Source: Belliella baltica DSM 15883 (GTDB taxonomy: Bacteria; Bacteroidota; Bacteroidia; Cytophagales; Cyclobacteriaceae). Taken from it: a stretch of 64,000 nt of DNA. The stretch spans positions 4,132,596 through 4,196,595 of the forward strand of contig NC_018010.1 of the NCBI RefSeq assembly GCF_000265405.1, written 5' to 3'. Position numbers and translations under genes: made by a program. Under the pieces are notes generated by a model, which made no database searches, was not told where the DNA came from, and saw only the letters and a list, made by a program, of their open reading frames with translations. Positions 40,178-50,442 of this stretch are shown here, piece after piece (position 1 is the first letter of the stretch; the number at the start of each line of letters is the position of its first letter).

Positions 40178-42136
40178 TTAATTTTCATAAAGCGAAGATG
40201 GCCAAACATCATTTCCGGCATTGGTATCCGTAATGATTTTGTTAGGATCGATTTCGACCTTCACTACTTTTTTATCCACTTTCAATAGATGCTGCCAAGT
40301 ATTTCCTTTGAACCAAATCTCAACTGGTAGAGATCTTTTTTCTTTTGTTCCATCCTCATAAGTTACCTCAAATTCAACCGGCATTGGCATTTCTCCTTTA
40401 TTTGAAAAAACGACAATGTAGTTCGCTCCATAAGGATAAACACCATCAATCGATAAGTCAATATTGGCATTGCTATAGAACCAACCTTTCCAGAACCAAT
40501 CTAAATTTTCGCCAGCAACATTCTCCATGTGATTGAAGAAGTCGGATGGCTGAGGATGCTTGTAAGCCCAATTTTTAATATAAGATCTAAATGCTCTATC
40601 AAATCTCTCATGTCCTAAAACATATTCTCTAAGCATAATCAAACCCAATGCTGGTTTCATATAAGCTACCATTCCTAAGTTGTTGGATTGTGTTCTATCT
40701 GCATGCGTTGCTATCGGCTCTCTATTTTCACTTGTCAACCAACCTAAATACTTTCTGGTCTGAATCAAATCATTGGAATACTCACCATCATTAAATTCCA
40801 AATTGCTGTAATAATTGATAAAAGTATTGAACCCCTCGTCCATCCATGCATGTCTTCTTTCATTTGTACCAACTATCATTGGAAACCAATTATGACCAAA
40901 CTCGTGGTCTGTAACTCCCCAAAGGGATTCTCCTTTTGATTTATAGCTACAGAAATTTAACCCAGGATATTCCATCCCTCCAATGTCTGCTGCTACATTC
41001 ACCGCTACAGGGTAAGGATATTCATACCACATTTCTGAATAATGCTCTATTGAGGCTTTGCTATATTCTGTTGATCTTCCCCAAGCTTCTTCACCATCAC
41101 TTTCTTTTGGATAAACTGATTGTGCAATTATCTTTTTACCACTTGGTAAATTAACCCCTACGGCATCCCATATAAATGCTTTGGATGATGCAAAAGCAAT
41201 ATCCCTGCTATTTTTCATTTTGAAGTGCCAAGTAAGCGTACCATCCTGCTTTGGTCGGATAGTTGCATTTTCTCCAACCTCCTCGGGAGTAACTATATAA
41301 ACTCTTTCTTCACTTTGCGCAGCTTCTTTCATTCTGTTTTGCTGTTCCTTTGTCAAGACTTGATTCGGGTTTTGTAATTCTCCTGAACCCACCACAATGT
41401 GATCAAAAGGGACTGTTACTTTGTAATCAAAATCCCCATATCCTAAGTAAAATTCTCCAGCTCCCAAATATGGATCTGTATTCCAACCAGTCACATCATC
41501 CAATACAGCTACTCTAGGATACCACTGCGCCATGGCATAGATGGTTCCGTCCTTCACATCTAACCTTCCCATTCTATCCATTCCTTTTATAGGAATATTA
41601 TATTCAAAATCCATGGAAACGGTTGCAACACCGCCATTAGCAGGAATTGGTTCAGTGAAAAATACTTGCATGCGTGTATCGCTTATCTGATAATCATTGC
41701 TCACAGATTTATTTTTCCCGGAAATTTGCGCTCTAACATTTGTGATTTGGTATCCGCCATCTACATCACCACTATATCTGTTTCCTTGTATCGGTGTCGT
41801 CAGTGTACCTCTAGAATCTTCGGTAAACCTATTTTGCTCTAAAAAGAGCCAAATAAAGTCAAGGGATTCTGGACTATTGTTGGTGTATGTGATAGTCCAT
41901 GATCCTTTTATAGAATGATTTTCTTCATCTAACTCAACATTAATGACATAATCAGATTTGTTTTGCCAGTATTCTGGGCCAGGTTTGCCTGTTGCTGTAC
42001 GATATGCCGAACCTTGTCGATAACCAAATTCTGTAAACGCCGAATCATTATTGTCCTTTACTTGCTGTGCGTCAAGATTTATTATACTGTTAAATACTAG
42101 AAATAACAGAAAAATTTTTTTTGTGAGTTTTGTCAT
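40178..42136 (-). CDS. M1 family metalloaminopeptidase, exported
   Basis: 652 residues. A signal peptide (about 1-24, ending LDAQ) leads into an M1-type N-domain with SLDFIWLFLEQNRF, then the catalytic domain: GGMEYPG (substrate-binding GxMEN-like) and DHEFGHNWFPMIVGTNERRHAWMDEGFN, giving HExxH-x18-E zinc ligands around residue 410. Exported M1 enzymes of this length trim N-terminal residues from peptides in the periplasm or outside. The Asn of the usual GAMEN motif is replaced (GGMEY), a common variation in this subgroup. It is monocistronic. Confidence 0.92.
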   Translation of the reverse strand: MTKLTKKIFLLFLVFNSIINLDAQQVKDNNDSAFTEFGYRQGSAYRTATGKPGPEYWQNKSDYVINVELDEENHSIKGSWTITYTNNSPESLDFIWLFLEQNRFTEDSRGTLTTPIQGNRYSGDVDGGYQITNVRAQISGKNKSVSNDYQISDTRMQVFFTEPIPANGGVATVSMDFEYNIPIKGMDRMGRLDVKDGTIYAMAQWYPRVAVLDDVTGWNTDPYLGAGEFYLGYGDFDYKVTVPFDHIVVGSGELQNPNQVLTKEQQNRMKEAAQSEERVYIVTPEEVGENATIRPKQDGTLTWHFKMKNSRDIAFASSKAFIWDAVGVNLPSGKKIIAQSVYPKESDGEEAWGRSTEYSKASIEHYSEMWYEYPYPVAVNVAADIGGMEYPGLNFCSYKSKGESLWGVTDHEFGHNWFPMIVGTNERRHAWMDEGFNTFINYYSNLEFNDGEYSNDLIQTRKYLGWLTSENREPIATHADRTQSNNLGMVAYMKPALGLIMLREYVLGHERFDRAFRSYIKNWAYKHPQPSDFFNHMENVAGENLDWFWKGWFYSNANIDLSIDGVYPYGANYIVVFSNKGEMPMPVEFEVTYEDGTKEKRSLPVEIWFKGNTWQHLLKVDKKVVKVEIDPNKIITDTNAGNDVWPSSLYEN

Positions 42137-42303
42137 ATTTTAAGTAGATATATGAATGAAGGGGCTAAAATACTGAAACATAAGAGAACAAAAAACCAAA
42201 ATCAATTTCTAATAATTCTTATTTCAATACTACTAGCAAAACTGTTGAATTTGCATTTAGATATATTTAGAAGCTAATTTGCTCTGCTAAATCAGTTTAA
42301 TTT

Positions 42304-44160
42304 ATGAAAAAAAGATTACTGCTACCTACCCTAATGATTATTTCATTTATAGCCAAAGGAAATCAAGACACTACGCTGGTTGACCTTGGTGAAGTAATTA
42401 TCAAGGAAAACAGAATTGAAATTCCCTTCAACAAAATTTCTAGAAATATATCAATTATCAGTAGAAAAGATATTGAAACTACGCCAGCAAGAAGCTTGCA
42501 AGAAGTACTAGCTTTCACACCAGGAGTGGATGTAAGACAAAGAGGCGTGAGTGGTGTTCAAGGAGATGTTGGAATTAGAGGAGGAGGATTTGAGCAAACG
42601 CTGATGCTTATCAATGGTATTAAAATGACTGATCCACAAACAGGTCATCATATTATGAATATTCCGGTTCCCCTTCAAGCAATTCAGCGTGTCGAAGTCA
42701 TGAAAGGACCTGCATCAAGAATTTATGGACAAAATGCCTATGCGGGTGCAATCAATATCGTAACTATGCTTCCTGAAACACAAGGATTGAATATTCAGGC
42801 TTATGGAGGAGATTTTGGAATGAAGGGAATAAGCGCTGTGTCCTCCTTACCAATTAACCTACCCTTTGGAAAATATAAACAGACGCTATCCTTTTCTCAT
42901 GATGCATCAAGTGGATATTGGTACAACTCAGATTACAAAGTAAGTAATATTTTTTATGAAGGAGGATTAGATCTCAATGATAGAAATGAATTGAGAACCA
43001 TGATAGGTTACACAGATCGGACTTTTGGCGCAAATGGTTTTTATACAAATAGTTTCCCTGACCAATGGGAAAGCATACAGACATTTTTAGCATCATTAAG
43101 CCATACCTACAATCATGAAAATATTTATCTTCAAACAAGAGCCTATTGGAGAAGAAATACAGATGAATTTAGATTAAGAAGAAATGAACCAGCATTTTTC
43201 ACCAATAATCACATAACAGATGTACTCGCTTTAGAGTTTAATGGACGCTATGAGTCCAAATTTGGAACTTCTGGCTTTGGGATAGAGGGAAGAAACGAGC
43301 AAATTGAAAGTTCAAACTTGGGAAATAGAGAAAGGTCTTTCCTAGGGATTTTTGCAGAGCATAGAGTTGAATTCTGGAATGATTTCGACTTCAGAGCAGG
43401 AGTGTATTCAAACTATTACAATGAATATGGATGGAAACATTTTCCTGGCGCAGAATTGGGATATCAAATCAGCAATAACTCTAGAGTCTACACAAACTAT
43501 GGGGCAAGTTATAGAATCCCTTCATTTAATGATCTATATTACGAAGACCCAAGCAATTTCTCCAATCCAAATTTAGTACCTGAAGAAGCTCAAAGCTTTG
43601 AAGTAGGGTACAAATTCAACAAGCAAGGATTTAGATTTGAATTAGTGTACTTTAATAGATATACAGAAAACCTGATAGATTGGAGCAGAGAACCTAGTGA
43701 CATTGTACCAAATCCAAATAGATGGACCCCTAGAAATATTTCTGAAGTAACTTTCCAAGGAATTGAAACAGGAGCTCAATATGCCTTAAATTTAGGTGGA
43801 AAGAAGTTCAAGTTGAAGGAAGTTTCGCTGAGTTACAACTTTATAGATGCAAGTCTGAATCAGGCTGCTGGCGTTGAATCTAGAACTTCATTAACAGCAT
43901 TGCGTCACCAAGCTATTGCAGGAGTTCAGTCAGAGTTTTTTACCAACCTAGAATTGAATCTAAAAACAAGATATATTGAAAGAATGTCTTTAGACCCATA
44001 TTTCCTAATGGACATCCGAGTAGATTATAATAGATTGAAGGCTTTTGGGATATTTGCTGAGGCTTCGAATGTCACGAACGCAGATTATGTAGAAGCTGGT
44101 TTCGTTCAAATGCCGGGAAGATGGTTTAGAGCGGGCATTGCCATCAATCTTCAACAATAA
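42304..44160 (+). CDS. TonB-dependent receptor, ligand unknown
   Basis: 618 residues. A short signal peptide (about 1-19), a TonB-box-like LGEVIIKENRIEIP, the plug (RSLQEVLAFTPGVDVRQRGVSGVQGDVGIRGGGFEQTLMLING and MKGPASRIYGQNAYAGAINIVT, seen in parts) and a barrel ending MPGRWFRAGIAINLQQ. No carboxypeptidase-like domain and no SusD partner, so it is of the vitamin, siderophore or metal type. No riboswitch or Fur-like palindrome is visible in its 167-base leader. It is a lone gene. Confidence 0.92.
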   Translation: MKKRLLLPTLMIISFIAKGNQDTTLVDLGEVIIKENRIEIPFNKISRNISIISRKDIETTPARSLQEVLAFTPGVDVRQRGVSGVQGDVGIRGGGFEQTLMLINGIKMTDPQTGHHIMNIPVPLQAIQRVEVMKGPASRIYGQNAYAGAINIVTMLPETQGLNIQAYGGDFGMKGISAVSSLPINLPFGKYKQTLSFSHDASSGYWYNSDYKVSNIFYEGGLDLNDRNELRTMIGYTDRTFGANGFYTNSFPDQWESIQTFLASLSHTYNHENIYLQTRAYWRRNTDEFRLRRNEPAFFTNNHITDVLALEFNGRYESKFGTSGFGIEGRNEQIESSNLGNRERSFLGIFAEHRVEFWNDFDFRAGVYSNYYNEYGWKHFPGAELGYQISNNSRVYTNYGASYRIPSFNDLYYEDPSNFSNPNLVPEEAQSFEVGYKFNKQGFRFELVYFNRYTENLIDWSREPSDIVPNPNRWTPRNISEVTFQGIETGAQYALNLGGKKFKLKEVSLSYNFIDASLNQAAGVESRTSLTALRHQAIAGVQSEFFTNLELNLKTRYIERMSLDPYFLMDIRVDYNRLKAFGIFAEASNVTNADYVEAGFVQMPGRWFRAGIAINLQQ

Positions 44161-44180
44161 AAACAGATTATAGACAGTGA

Positions 44181-44217
44181 AAAAGGCCTCCTAAGGAAAA
44201 ACTTTAGGAGGTCTTTT
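44181..44217 (+). terminator. Terminator after the TonB receptor
   Basis: AAAAGGCCTCCTAA / TTAGGAGGTCTTTT arms (one G-T), 9-base loop, then AATTTATT. Confidence 0.85.
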
Positions 44218-44328
44218 AATTTATTGAATTCAATATCAATTAATTATAAAATCCTCTTGAAAATTAAAGATTATTCTTTTGCTCAAAATCAAAATAAAGC
44301 TACCTTTGCAATCCATTCAAGGAAGAAT

Positions 44329-44403
44329 GGGAGTTTAGCTCAGTTGGTTCAGAGCATCTGCCTTACAAGCAGAGGGTCGGGGGTTCGAATCCCTCAACTC
44401 CCA
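44329..44403 (+). tRNA. tRNA-Val (TAC), copy 1
   Basis: 75 bases. Acceptor GGGAGTT / AACTCCC, A discriminator, anticodon loop CTTACAA (anticodon TAC), T loop TTCGAAT. It is followed by CA, so the third C of a CCA end is not encoded. Confidence 0.97.
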
Positions 44404-44424
44404 CAATTATTTATTAAATCCCTC

Positions 44425-44499
44425 GGGAGTTTAGCTCAGTTGGTTCAGAGCATCTGCCTTACAAGCAGAGGGTCGGGGGTTCGAATCCCTCAACTCCCA
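44425..44499 (+). tRNA. tRNA-Val (TAC), copy 2
   Basis: Identical to copy 1 and separated from it by 21 bases; a recent tandem duplication or homogenised pair in one transcript. Confidence 0.97.
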
Positions 44500-44500
44500 C

Positions 44501-44525
44501 AAAAAGCCTCTTCTAGAGGCTTTTT
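44501..44525. terminator. Terminator of the tRNA-Val pair
   Basis: AAAAAGCCTC / GAGGCTTTTT arms with a 5-base loop, directly after tRNA-Val copy 2. Confidence 0.9.
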
Positions 44526-44577
44526 GTGTTTTAAAAAAGCAGGTTAAAATTTACTTCCAACCTGCCTCTCTTAAAAT

Positions 44578-46122
44578 TTAAATATCAAACTTAATTCCTT
44601 GTGCCAATGGCAGGGAATCGCTATAGTTTATTGTATTCGTCTGCCGACGCATGTAAGCTTTCCAAGCATCTGAACCCGACTCTCTTCCTCCACCAGTTTC
44701 TTTTTCACCACCAAATGCACCACCAATCTCTGCTCCTGATGTGCCTATATTTACATTGGCAATCCCACAATCAGATCCTGATACTGATAAAAAGAACTCT
44801 GCTTCACGCATATTAAGCGTCATAATCGCAGAAGATAACCCCTGAGGAACACCATTTTGCATGGCAATAGCATCTTCCAATTTAGAATATTTCATCAAAT
44901 ATAAAATAGGCGCAAAAGTCTCATGTTGCACCATTTCGAAGTGGTTTTCAGCTTCTATGATGCAAGGCTTAACATAACAGCCAGATTCAAATCCTTTACC
45001 CTCAAGAACACCTCCTGAAACCAGCTCTTTACCTCCCTCTGATTTCACTTTTGTAATTGCGTCTTGATACATTTTAACTGCATCGGTATCTATTAGTGGA
45101 CCAACATGATTTTTTTCATCTAGTGGATTTCCAATGACTAATTTACCGTAAGCTGACACAAGTCTTGTTTTGACTTCCTCATATACAGAATCGTGAATAA
45201 TCAACCTTCTCGTTGATGTACATCTTTGACCTGCTGTTCCTACTGCACCGAATAGTGCTCCTCTTATGGCAATATCTAAATCTGCATTTTCTGAAATAAT
45301 AATAGCATTATTTCCTCCTAATTCCAGTAAAGATCTTCCAAGTCTACCTCCTACTGCTTGAGCAACCAATTTCCCCATGCGAGTTGAACCTGTAGCTGAA
45401 ACTAGAGGGACTCTTGTATCATGAGACAAGTACTCACCAACTTTATAATCGCCAACAATTAAAGAAGAAATTCCTTCAGGAAGATTATTTTCTTTCAAGA
45501 CTTTCGCAATTATATGCTGACAGGCTACTCCTGATAGAGGCGCTTTTTCTGATGGCTTCCAAATACAAACATCTCCACAAACCATCGCTATCATGCTATT
45601 CCAAGACCAAACTGCAACAGGAAAATTAAATGCAGATATAATCCCCACGATTCCAATTGGATGCCATTGTTCGTACATCCTATGCCCAGGTCTTTCTGAA
45701 TGCATAGTAAGACCATATAATTGACGGGAAAGTCCAACTGCAAAGTCACAGATATCAATCATCTCTTGAACTTCACCTAATCCTTCTTGATAGGATTTAC
45801 CCATTTCGTAAGACACTAGCTTACCCAAGTCAGATTTTACTTCTCTGAGTGCATTTCCAATTTGCCTTACAACTTCGCCTCTTTGAGGGGCGGGAACATT
45901 CCTCCAGTGTTTATACGCTTCCTGTGCTTGTTTAACCACAAGTTCATAAGATTGCTTGTCTGTGAGTTGCACCTTTGCGATAAGCTCACCATCAGCGGGA
46001 GAAAAAGAGCCTAAAAAGGTCTCTTTTGTTTCTATCCAATTATTCCCGGTACAAGTACCTTTGTTTTCTTCTGTAATTCCGAGCCTCTTTAAGGCTGATT
46101 TTATTCCAAATTGATCTGACAT
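44578..46122 (-). CDS. Aldehyde dehydrogenase, ALDH7 type (aminoadipate-semialdehyde dehydrogenase-like)
   Basis: 514 residues of the NAD(P)-aldehyde dehydrogenase fold. The general base Glu is in LLELGGNNAIII, the catalytic Cys in GTAGQRCTSTRRL, and the cofactor region has FNFPVAVWSWNS and SATGSTRMGKLVAQAVG. The NNAIII and GQRCTSTRR wording and the length are those of the ALDH7A1/antiquitin group. That group oxidises aminoadipate semialdehyde (piperideine-6-carboxylate) in lysine breakdown. No lysine-catabolic neighbours are present, so the substrate is inferred. Confidence 0.9.
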   Translation of the reverse strand: MSDQFGIKSALKRLGITEENKGTCTGNNWIETKETFLGSFSPADGELIAKVQLTDKQSYELVVKQAQEAYKHWRNVPAPQRGEVVRQIGNALREVKSDLGKLVSYEMGKSYQEGLGEVQEMIDICDFAVGLSRQLYGLTMHSERPGHRMYEQWHPIGIVGIISAFNFPVAVWSWNSMIAMVCGDVCIWKPSEKAPLSGVACQHIIAKVLKENNLPEGISSLIVGDYKVGEYLSHDTRVPLVSATGSTRMGKLVAQAVGGRLGRSLLELGGNNAIIISENADLDIAIRGALFGAVGTAGQRCTSTRRLIIHDSVYEEVKTRLVSAYGKLVIGNPLDEKNHVGPLIDTDAVKMYQDAITKVKSEGGKELVSGGVLEGKGFESGCYVKPCIIEAENHFEMVQHETFAPILYLMKYSKLEDAIAMQNGVPQGLSSAIMTLNMREAEFFLSVSGSDCGIANVNIGTSGAEIGGAFGGEKETGGGRESGSDAWKAYMRRQTNTINYSDSLPLAQGIKFDI

Positions 46123-46178
46123 CTCTATTGGGTTTATAATTCTTCAATATTGGTAAAACTACTAAAAAAACATAAAAA

Positions 46179-47243
46179 TTATCTCAAAAGAAGCCTTTTC
46201 AGATCAACTGCATCCAGATAAGGTTTTAATTTTCTGCTTGGAGATATCCTGTATACAAAATTGATTCTATAGTTTCCTGTCAACATTGAATTATCAAAAT
46301 CATTGTTTCTTATCATGTTGACTCTATTGTGCACATAGTTTGCATTTATTGACCATCTTTCAGAATTATAACCAACGAAACCTCGTAAAAACAGATTGGA
46401 GCTTACACCCCATTTTTGTTGGGAACCATCTTCAAAAAATAATCTTTGTTGCCCAAGACTTAAGTTTGTGGACGCGTATCCTGTTATAAAAAAATGCTTT
46501 AAAATCACGAAAGTATGCACATAACCTACATTTGGTCCAAATTGAAAATATCTCGTCACATCAAAATTCCTATCTTCAGTAGATAAAAATCCTTGTGGAA
46601 GAAATGGTTCATCATTGCTTGCAGTCCCTCCATACAACTCAAAGCCTACAAATGGACTTCCTGCTGATCGTTTTTGCCATTCACTTTGCAAAAATGCAGC
46701 CCTAAGAGAAATTTTATCACCATTAAATAAATATTGGACATTGGTTCCAATTTTTCTTGCTCTCATATTTGGTAACAAAAGAAAAGGTTCTTCCGCTGTT
46801 GAAAATTCGCCTAAATCAGCATAGTAGCCCCGGTAAAATTGTAGAAATAGATCAATTACTAGATTCTTCGGGTATGCATGGGCTTGTAAATCAAGGTATT
46901 TAGAATCACCTGTTCCTTTGTCTGGATTCAAAAACCCAAAGCCGTAAGCAACATTCAAAGTCAGCCCGTTATACGTTGCTCCCAGCCCTAGATTCATAGT
47001 GGAATTTGGCTCAAACTTTATATTTTGATCAGAAACCCTATCTCGAATATTGAATTCAGTATACTTTCTTGAAGTATAAATCCTTGTAATCAATTGATCT
47101 GGAAAAGTTACATAATAAGCACTATCAGCTACATCTTGAGCATAAATTGGATTTTCAAACATTCCAAAAAGCAGCAATAAGAGCAGAGATACTTTAGATA
47201 CACAAGAACCATTACGATTGAACTTTTGAAAATCTGGAATCAT
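46179..47243 (-). CDS. DUF4421-like outer-membrane-associated protein
   Basis: 354 residues with a signal peptide (about 17-36, ending IYAQ) and a body rich in amphipathic beta strands with aromatic ends (LGLGATYNGLTLNVAYGFGFLN; IDLFLQFYRGYY; TNVQYLFNGDKISLRAAF). This matches my memory of DUF4421 proteins in Bacteroidota. They look like small outer-membrane barrels without a known function. A structured leader with an intrinsic terminator lies 44 bases upstream of the ATG. Confidence 0.75.
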   Translation of the reverse strand: MIPDFQKFNRNGSCVSKVSLLLLLLFGMFENPIYAQDVADSAYYVTFPDQLITRIYTSRKYTEFNIRDRVSDQNIKFEPNSTMNLGLGATYNGLTLNVAYGFGFLNPDKGTGDSKYLDLQAHAYPKNLVIDLFLQFYRGYYADLGEFSTAEEPFLLLPNMRARKIGTNVQYLFNGDKISLRAAFLQSEWQKRSAGSPFVGFELYGGTASNDEPFLPQGFLSTEDRNFDVTRYFQFGPNVGYVHTFVILKHFFITGYASTNLSLGQQRLFFEDGSQQKWGVSSNLFLRGFVGYNSERWSINANYVHNRVNMIRNNDFDNSMLTGNYRINFVYRISPSRKLKPYLDAVDLKRLLLR

Positions 47244-47286
47244 TTGGACTTATTTGGTAATCAATTAAGAAAGAAATATAAATAAA

Positions 47287-47419
47287 AAATCCTGCCGAAG
47301 CAGGATTTAATGTTTTGAAATGAAGACCAGTAAAAATGATTCTCATAATAGTCTTCAATTCAAATTTAAAACAAAAATTATTAGCAGAAAAAGTTGCTTA
47401 ATCACCCGATACAAATATA
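47287..47419 (-). ncRNA. Structured leader/attenuator or small RNA upstream of the DUF4421-like gene
   Basis: On the minus strand a TATATTTG box (47419-47412) is followed by three stems: a weak AGCA/TGCT hairpin (47383-47398), a 12-of-13-bp stem (47363-47351 with 47327-47315, 23-base loop) and a classic terminator (AAATCCTGC / GCAGGATTT, tetraloop, T run) at 47308-47287. This would make an RNA of about 120 bases ending 44 bases before the DUF4421-like ATG. It is either a leader with premature termination control or a free small RNA. No known family was recognised. Confidence 0.5.
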
Positions 47420-47831
47420 AAGAAGTTTAGATCAATTATCCAAGAAAAATTTCATGGTATTTTTAGATAAAATATAAAAATAATAACAAATATAATTTTT
47501 CTGATTCTTTGAAAATTGAATAAATCATGTCTTATAAGCTTAAAAGTTTCTCGGTTCTTAAAATAATTTAATGAAAAAAATTTGTGGTTTCATTTTTAAA
47601 ATTCACCAAATAATTGTTTTTCAACCAAATAAAAAGACATTATACTTGATATGCATAAAAATCACATATTTTACACCTGATTTTAACCCATCTGTTGTTG
47701 ATTTCGGGAATATTTTATACTAAAAAATATAGTTTGAACTGAATTAATTTATTATTAAAGTATTTATATTTTTATTAAAGAAGTACAAGAACTTAAATTT
47801 ATAAAAAATACATATTTCTGTATATGAAAAA
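47420..47831. other. Very AT-rich gene-free region
   Basis: 412 bases of almost pure AT with no credible frame, between the candidate RNA promoter and the end of the pyruvyl transferase pseudogene. No repeat or structure stands out. Confidence 0.5.
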
Positions 47832-48144
47832 TTAAAACGGGCAACTTTTTCTTAACTTTTCCAAATCAATTTCAATTTCATAATCATAAAAATTTTTCAA
47901 AATATCATCAAGTTGAGTAGTTGAGTTGATTTTAACGGGAGCATTATCTTTTCTATTTACAGATAAAAAATAATCAAAAAATTTGAATCCATTACCCACT
48001 ATTTTATCAGAAAACTCAATCCATATAGAAGGTACTCTGTATGCGTCGGCGACAATCAATCCATGAAGAGAGCTAGATATAATTTTATCACATGAAAGTA
48101 TATCATCAATTACATTTAATGGATTTTTTTGTTGAACATCAATA

Positions 48145-48154
48145 ATTAAAATAT
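48145..48154. repeat. Target-site duplication, left copy
   Basis: ATTAAAATAT, identical to 50630-50639. A 10-base match; the true duplication for this IS family may be 8 bases of it. Confidence 0.85.
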
Positions 48155-49117
48155 ATGAATATCCGCCTACGTACAAGTAGGCAAATTTTATACTTTGACA
48201 ATACGTGTCAATAACTTTCAGGGCTGTATTTTAAGTGTTTAATTGGCTTGAAATAAAGAAAGAAGCCATGACTATCCTACAATTCAATGAAAGATATCCA
48301 GATGAGGCAAGTTGCATTCATTTCTTTAAGGAACAAAGAGAAAGGGAAGGCATTATTTGTAAGAAATGTAAGTCCAGAGAACACTACTGGCTTAATTCTC
48401 TCAATATGTTTCAATGTAAACATTGTGAATTTAGGACAGGCCTGAAGAATGGTACCGTTATGGAAAACAGCAAGTTGCCATTAAGGATCTGGTTGCTTGC
48501 AATGACACTTGTAAGTGCAACCAAGAAGGGGTTTAGCTGCCTGGAACTCCAGAGGCAGATGGGGCATAGTAGATACGAGACTGTTTTCAGGCTGTACCAC
48601 AAGCTCCGAGAAGCAATGGGTAAACGTGATAGCCAATATAAACTAGAGGATATGGTTGAATATGATGAGGCTTTTGTAAGCAAGGCAACAAAATCTTCGG
48701 AAAGGATGAAGCTGAAGAAAGGACGCGGAAGTCAAAAACAAGCTTCCGTTGCTGTCATGGCTGAATCATCTATTCTTGAAGACTTAATTACCGGAGAAAA
48801 GGACAAAAGCTGCAGATATTTCAAGATGGTCAAAATAGATAACTTGAAGGCAAAAACAGCCGAAAAACTGATAAAAGGCCTGATTGACAAGAAAGCTGTG
48901 GTTCAGACTGATGAAAGTACGACTTATTCTAACCTAGAAGATTGTATCGATGTCCATGTAAGCGAACTATCCTCCACAAAAGAAGGTAAGTTCAATCTCA
49001 AATGGGTACATATAGCAATAAGTAACCTCAAAAGAGATCTGCAGAAGTACCATAATGGTTGGGACTATGACAAAAACTGTGTAAGTTGGTTTAGCTACTT
49101 ACGAAGTTAAAGTTATA

Positions 49118-49167
49118 CCTCGAAATTCTCTGTGTGATTTAGAAGAAATCGCACAGAGAATTTGAGG
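49118..49167 (+). promoter_or_regulatory. Long hairpin near the left end of the IS256-family element
   Basis: About 22 paired bases (CCTC-g-AAATTCTCTGTG.GATTT with its complement) over a 5-base loop. No T run follows. It could block readthrough into the transposase gene. Confidence 0.6.
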
Positions 49168-49190
49168 AACCCGCGGTAGGCGAATACCCG

Positions 49191-49229
49191 ATCTGTGTGT
49201 GGACAATTTCTTACCTTTAACACACAGAT
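49191..49229 (+). promoter_or_regulatory. Hairpin just before the IS256-family transposase start
   Basis: ATCTGTGTGT / ACACACAGAT, 10 bp perfect over 19 loop bases, ending 7 bases before the ATG, so it would cover the ribosome-binding zone. Confidence 0.55.
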
Positions 49230-49236
49230 TGCAAAA

Positions 49237-50442
49237 ATGAAAAAAGAAGATCTATTAAATGATGATTTCCTCAAGCAGTTCAAGACTGCAGGGGAGCTCA
49301 ATTCCTTTCTTCAACAGCTTCAGAAAAGAGCTGTCGAGAAAATGCTTGAAGGCGAGTTAGATGCCCATCTTGGTTATGAAAAGCATCAGAACTCCGATAA
49401 TTCCAATTCAAGAAATGGCCATTCCAGCAAAACCATAAAGAACTCCTTTGGAGAAGCTGAAATCAAAGTCCCAAGAGACCGGGACGGCAGCTTTGAGCCT
49501 GCCCTTGTGCCCAAACGCAAAAGGATGGCAGAGGGCGTTGAAAACGTGATCATATCCATGTATGCTAAGGGAATGTCAAACCAGGACATCGAAGAGCAGA
49601 TCCGGGAGCTTTATGACATCAATGTATCCACTTCCACCATCTCAAGGGTTACCAGTGCCGTAGCGGAGGATATTGTTGCATGGAGAAACAGGCCACTTGA
49701 CCCTGTATACCTGATCGTTTGGATGGATGGTATATCCTTCAAAGTCAGGGAGAACTCCAAAGTAGTTAATAAGACCGTTTATATTGCTGTTGGCCTCAGA
49801 ACTAACGGCCTCAAAGAGATACTCGGCCTTTGGCTTGGTAAGAATGAATCTTCCGCTTTTTGGATGGGGGTACTCACTGACCTGAAAGCCAGAGGGGTTG
49901 AAGATATTCTCATAACAGCAACTGATAACCTGAACGGGTTTACTGATACAATAAAGGCCTCCTTCCCTCAGTCAGTCACCCAGATATGTGTTGTCCACCA
50001 GATCAGAAATGCATGTAGATATGTCGTATGGAAAGACCGTAAGGCCTTTACTAGGGATATGAAGGAAATTTATACCGCCCCTACTAAGGACGCCGCATGG
50101 GCTGCTCTTAACGATTTTGCCAAAAAATGGGACTCCAAATACTCGTATGCAATCAAAAGCTGGAGGGACAACTGGGATGAACTCACCGTTTTCTTCGATT
50201 ACCCGGTTGAAATCCGCAAAATCATCTATACCACCAACCTGATTGAAAACCTGAATGGAAAGATCAGAAAATACACCAAAAACAAGCTCTCTTTCCCAAC
50301 AGATGATGCTGTTATGAAGTCTGTTTTCCTCGCTGCAAGAGAAGCATCGAAAAAATGGACTATGCCCATTCGGGACTGGGGCACTATTCTTAACAGTTTC
50401 CTGCTTATATTTGGTGATAGGGTCAGGCTTCTTGAAACCTGA
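49237..50442 (+). CDS. IS256-family (mutator-type) transposase
   Basis: 401 residues from ATG 49237 ([15 protein letters not shown]); an upstream in-frame start at 49195 adds 14 residues that include part of the leader hairpin. Mutator-family DDE catalytic residues: Asp in [12 protein letters not shown] (~161), Asp in [10 protein letters not shown] (~228) and Glu in [17 protein letters not shown] (~340). The C/H signature [13 protein letters not shown] is present. Length is standard, no frameshift. Codon use is more GC-rich than its neighbours, consistent with a mobile origin. It moves the element by a copy-out or cut-and-paste route. Confidence 0.95.
   Translation: MKKEDLLNDDFLKQFKTAGELNSFLQQLQKRAVEKMLEGELDAHLGYEKHQNSDNSNSRNGHSSKTIKNSFGEAEIKVPRDRDGSFEPALVPKRKRMAEGVENVIISMYAKGMSNQDIEEQIRELYDINVSTSTISRVTSAVAEDIVAWRNRPLDPVYLIVWMDGISFKVRENSKVVNKTVYIAVGLRTNGLKEILGLWLGKNESSAFWMGVLTDLKARGVEDILITATDNLNGFTDTIKASFPQSVTQICVVHQIRNACRYVVWKDRKAFTRDMKEIYTAPTKDAAWAALNDFAKKWDSKYSYAIKSWRDNWDELTVFFDYPVEIRKIIYTTNLIENLNGKIRKYTKNKLSFPTDDAVMKSVFLAAREASKKWTMPIRDWGTILNSFLLIFGDRVRLLET

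Noticed and set aside
44224..44547. 107-codon frame covering both tRNA-Val genes
   Set aside because: Its repeated peptide is just the tRNA sequence read twice; the tRNAs explain the DNA.
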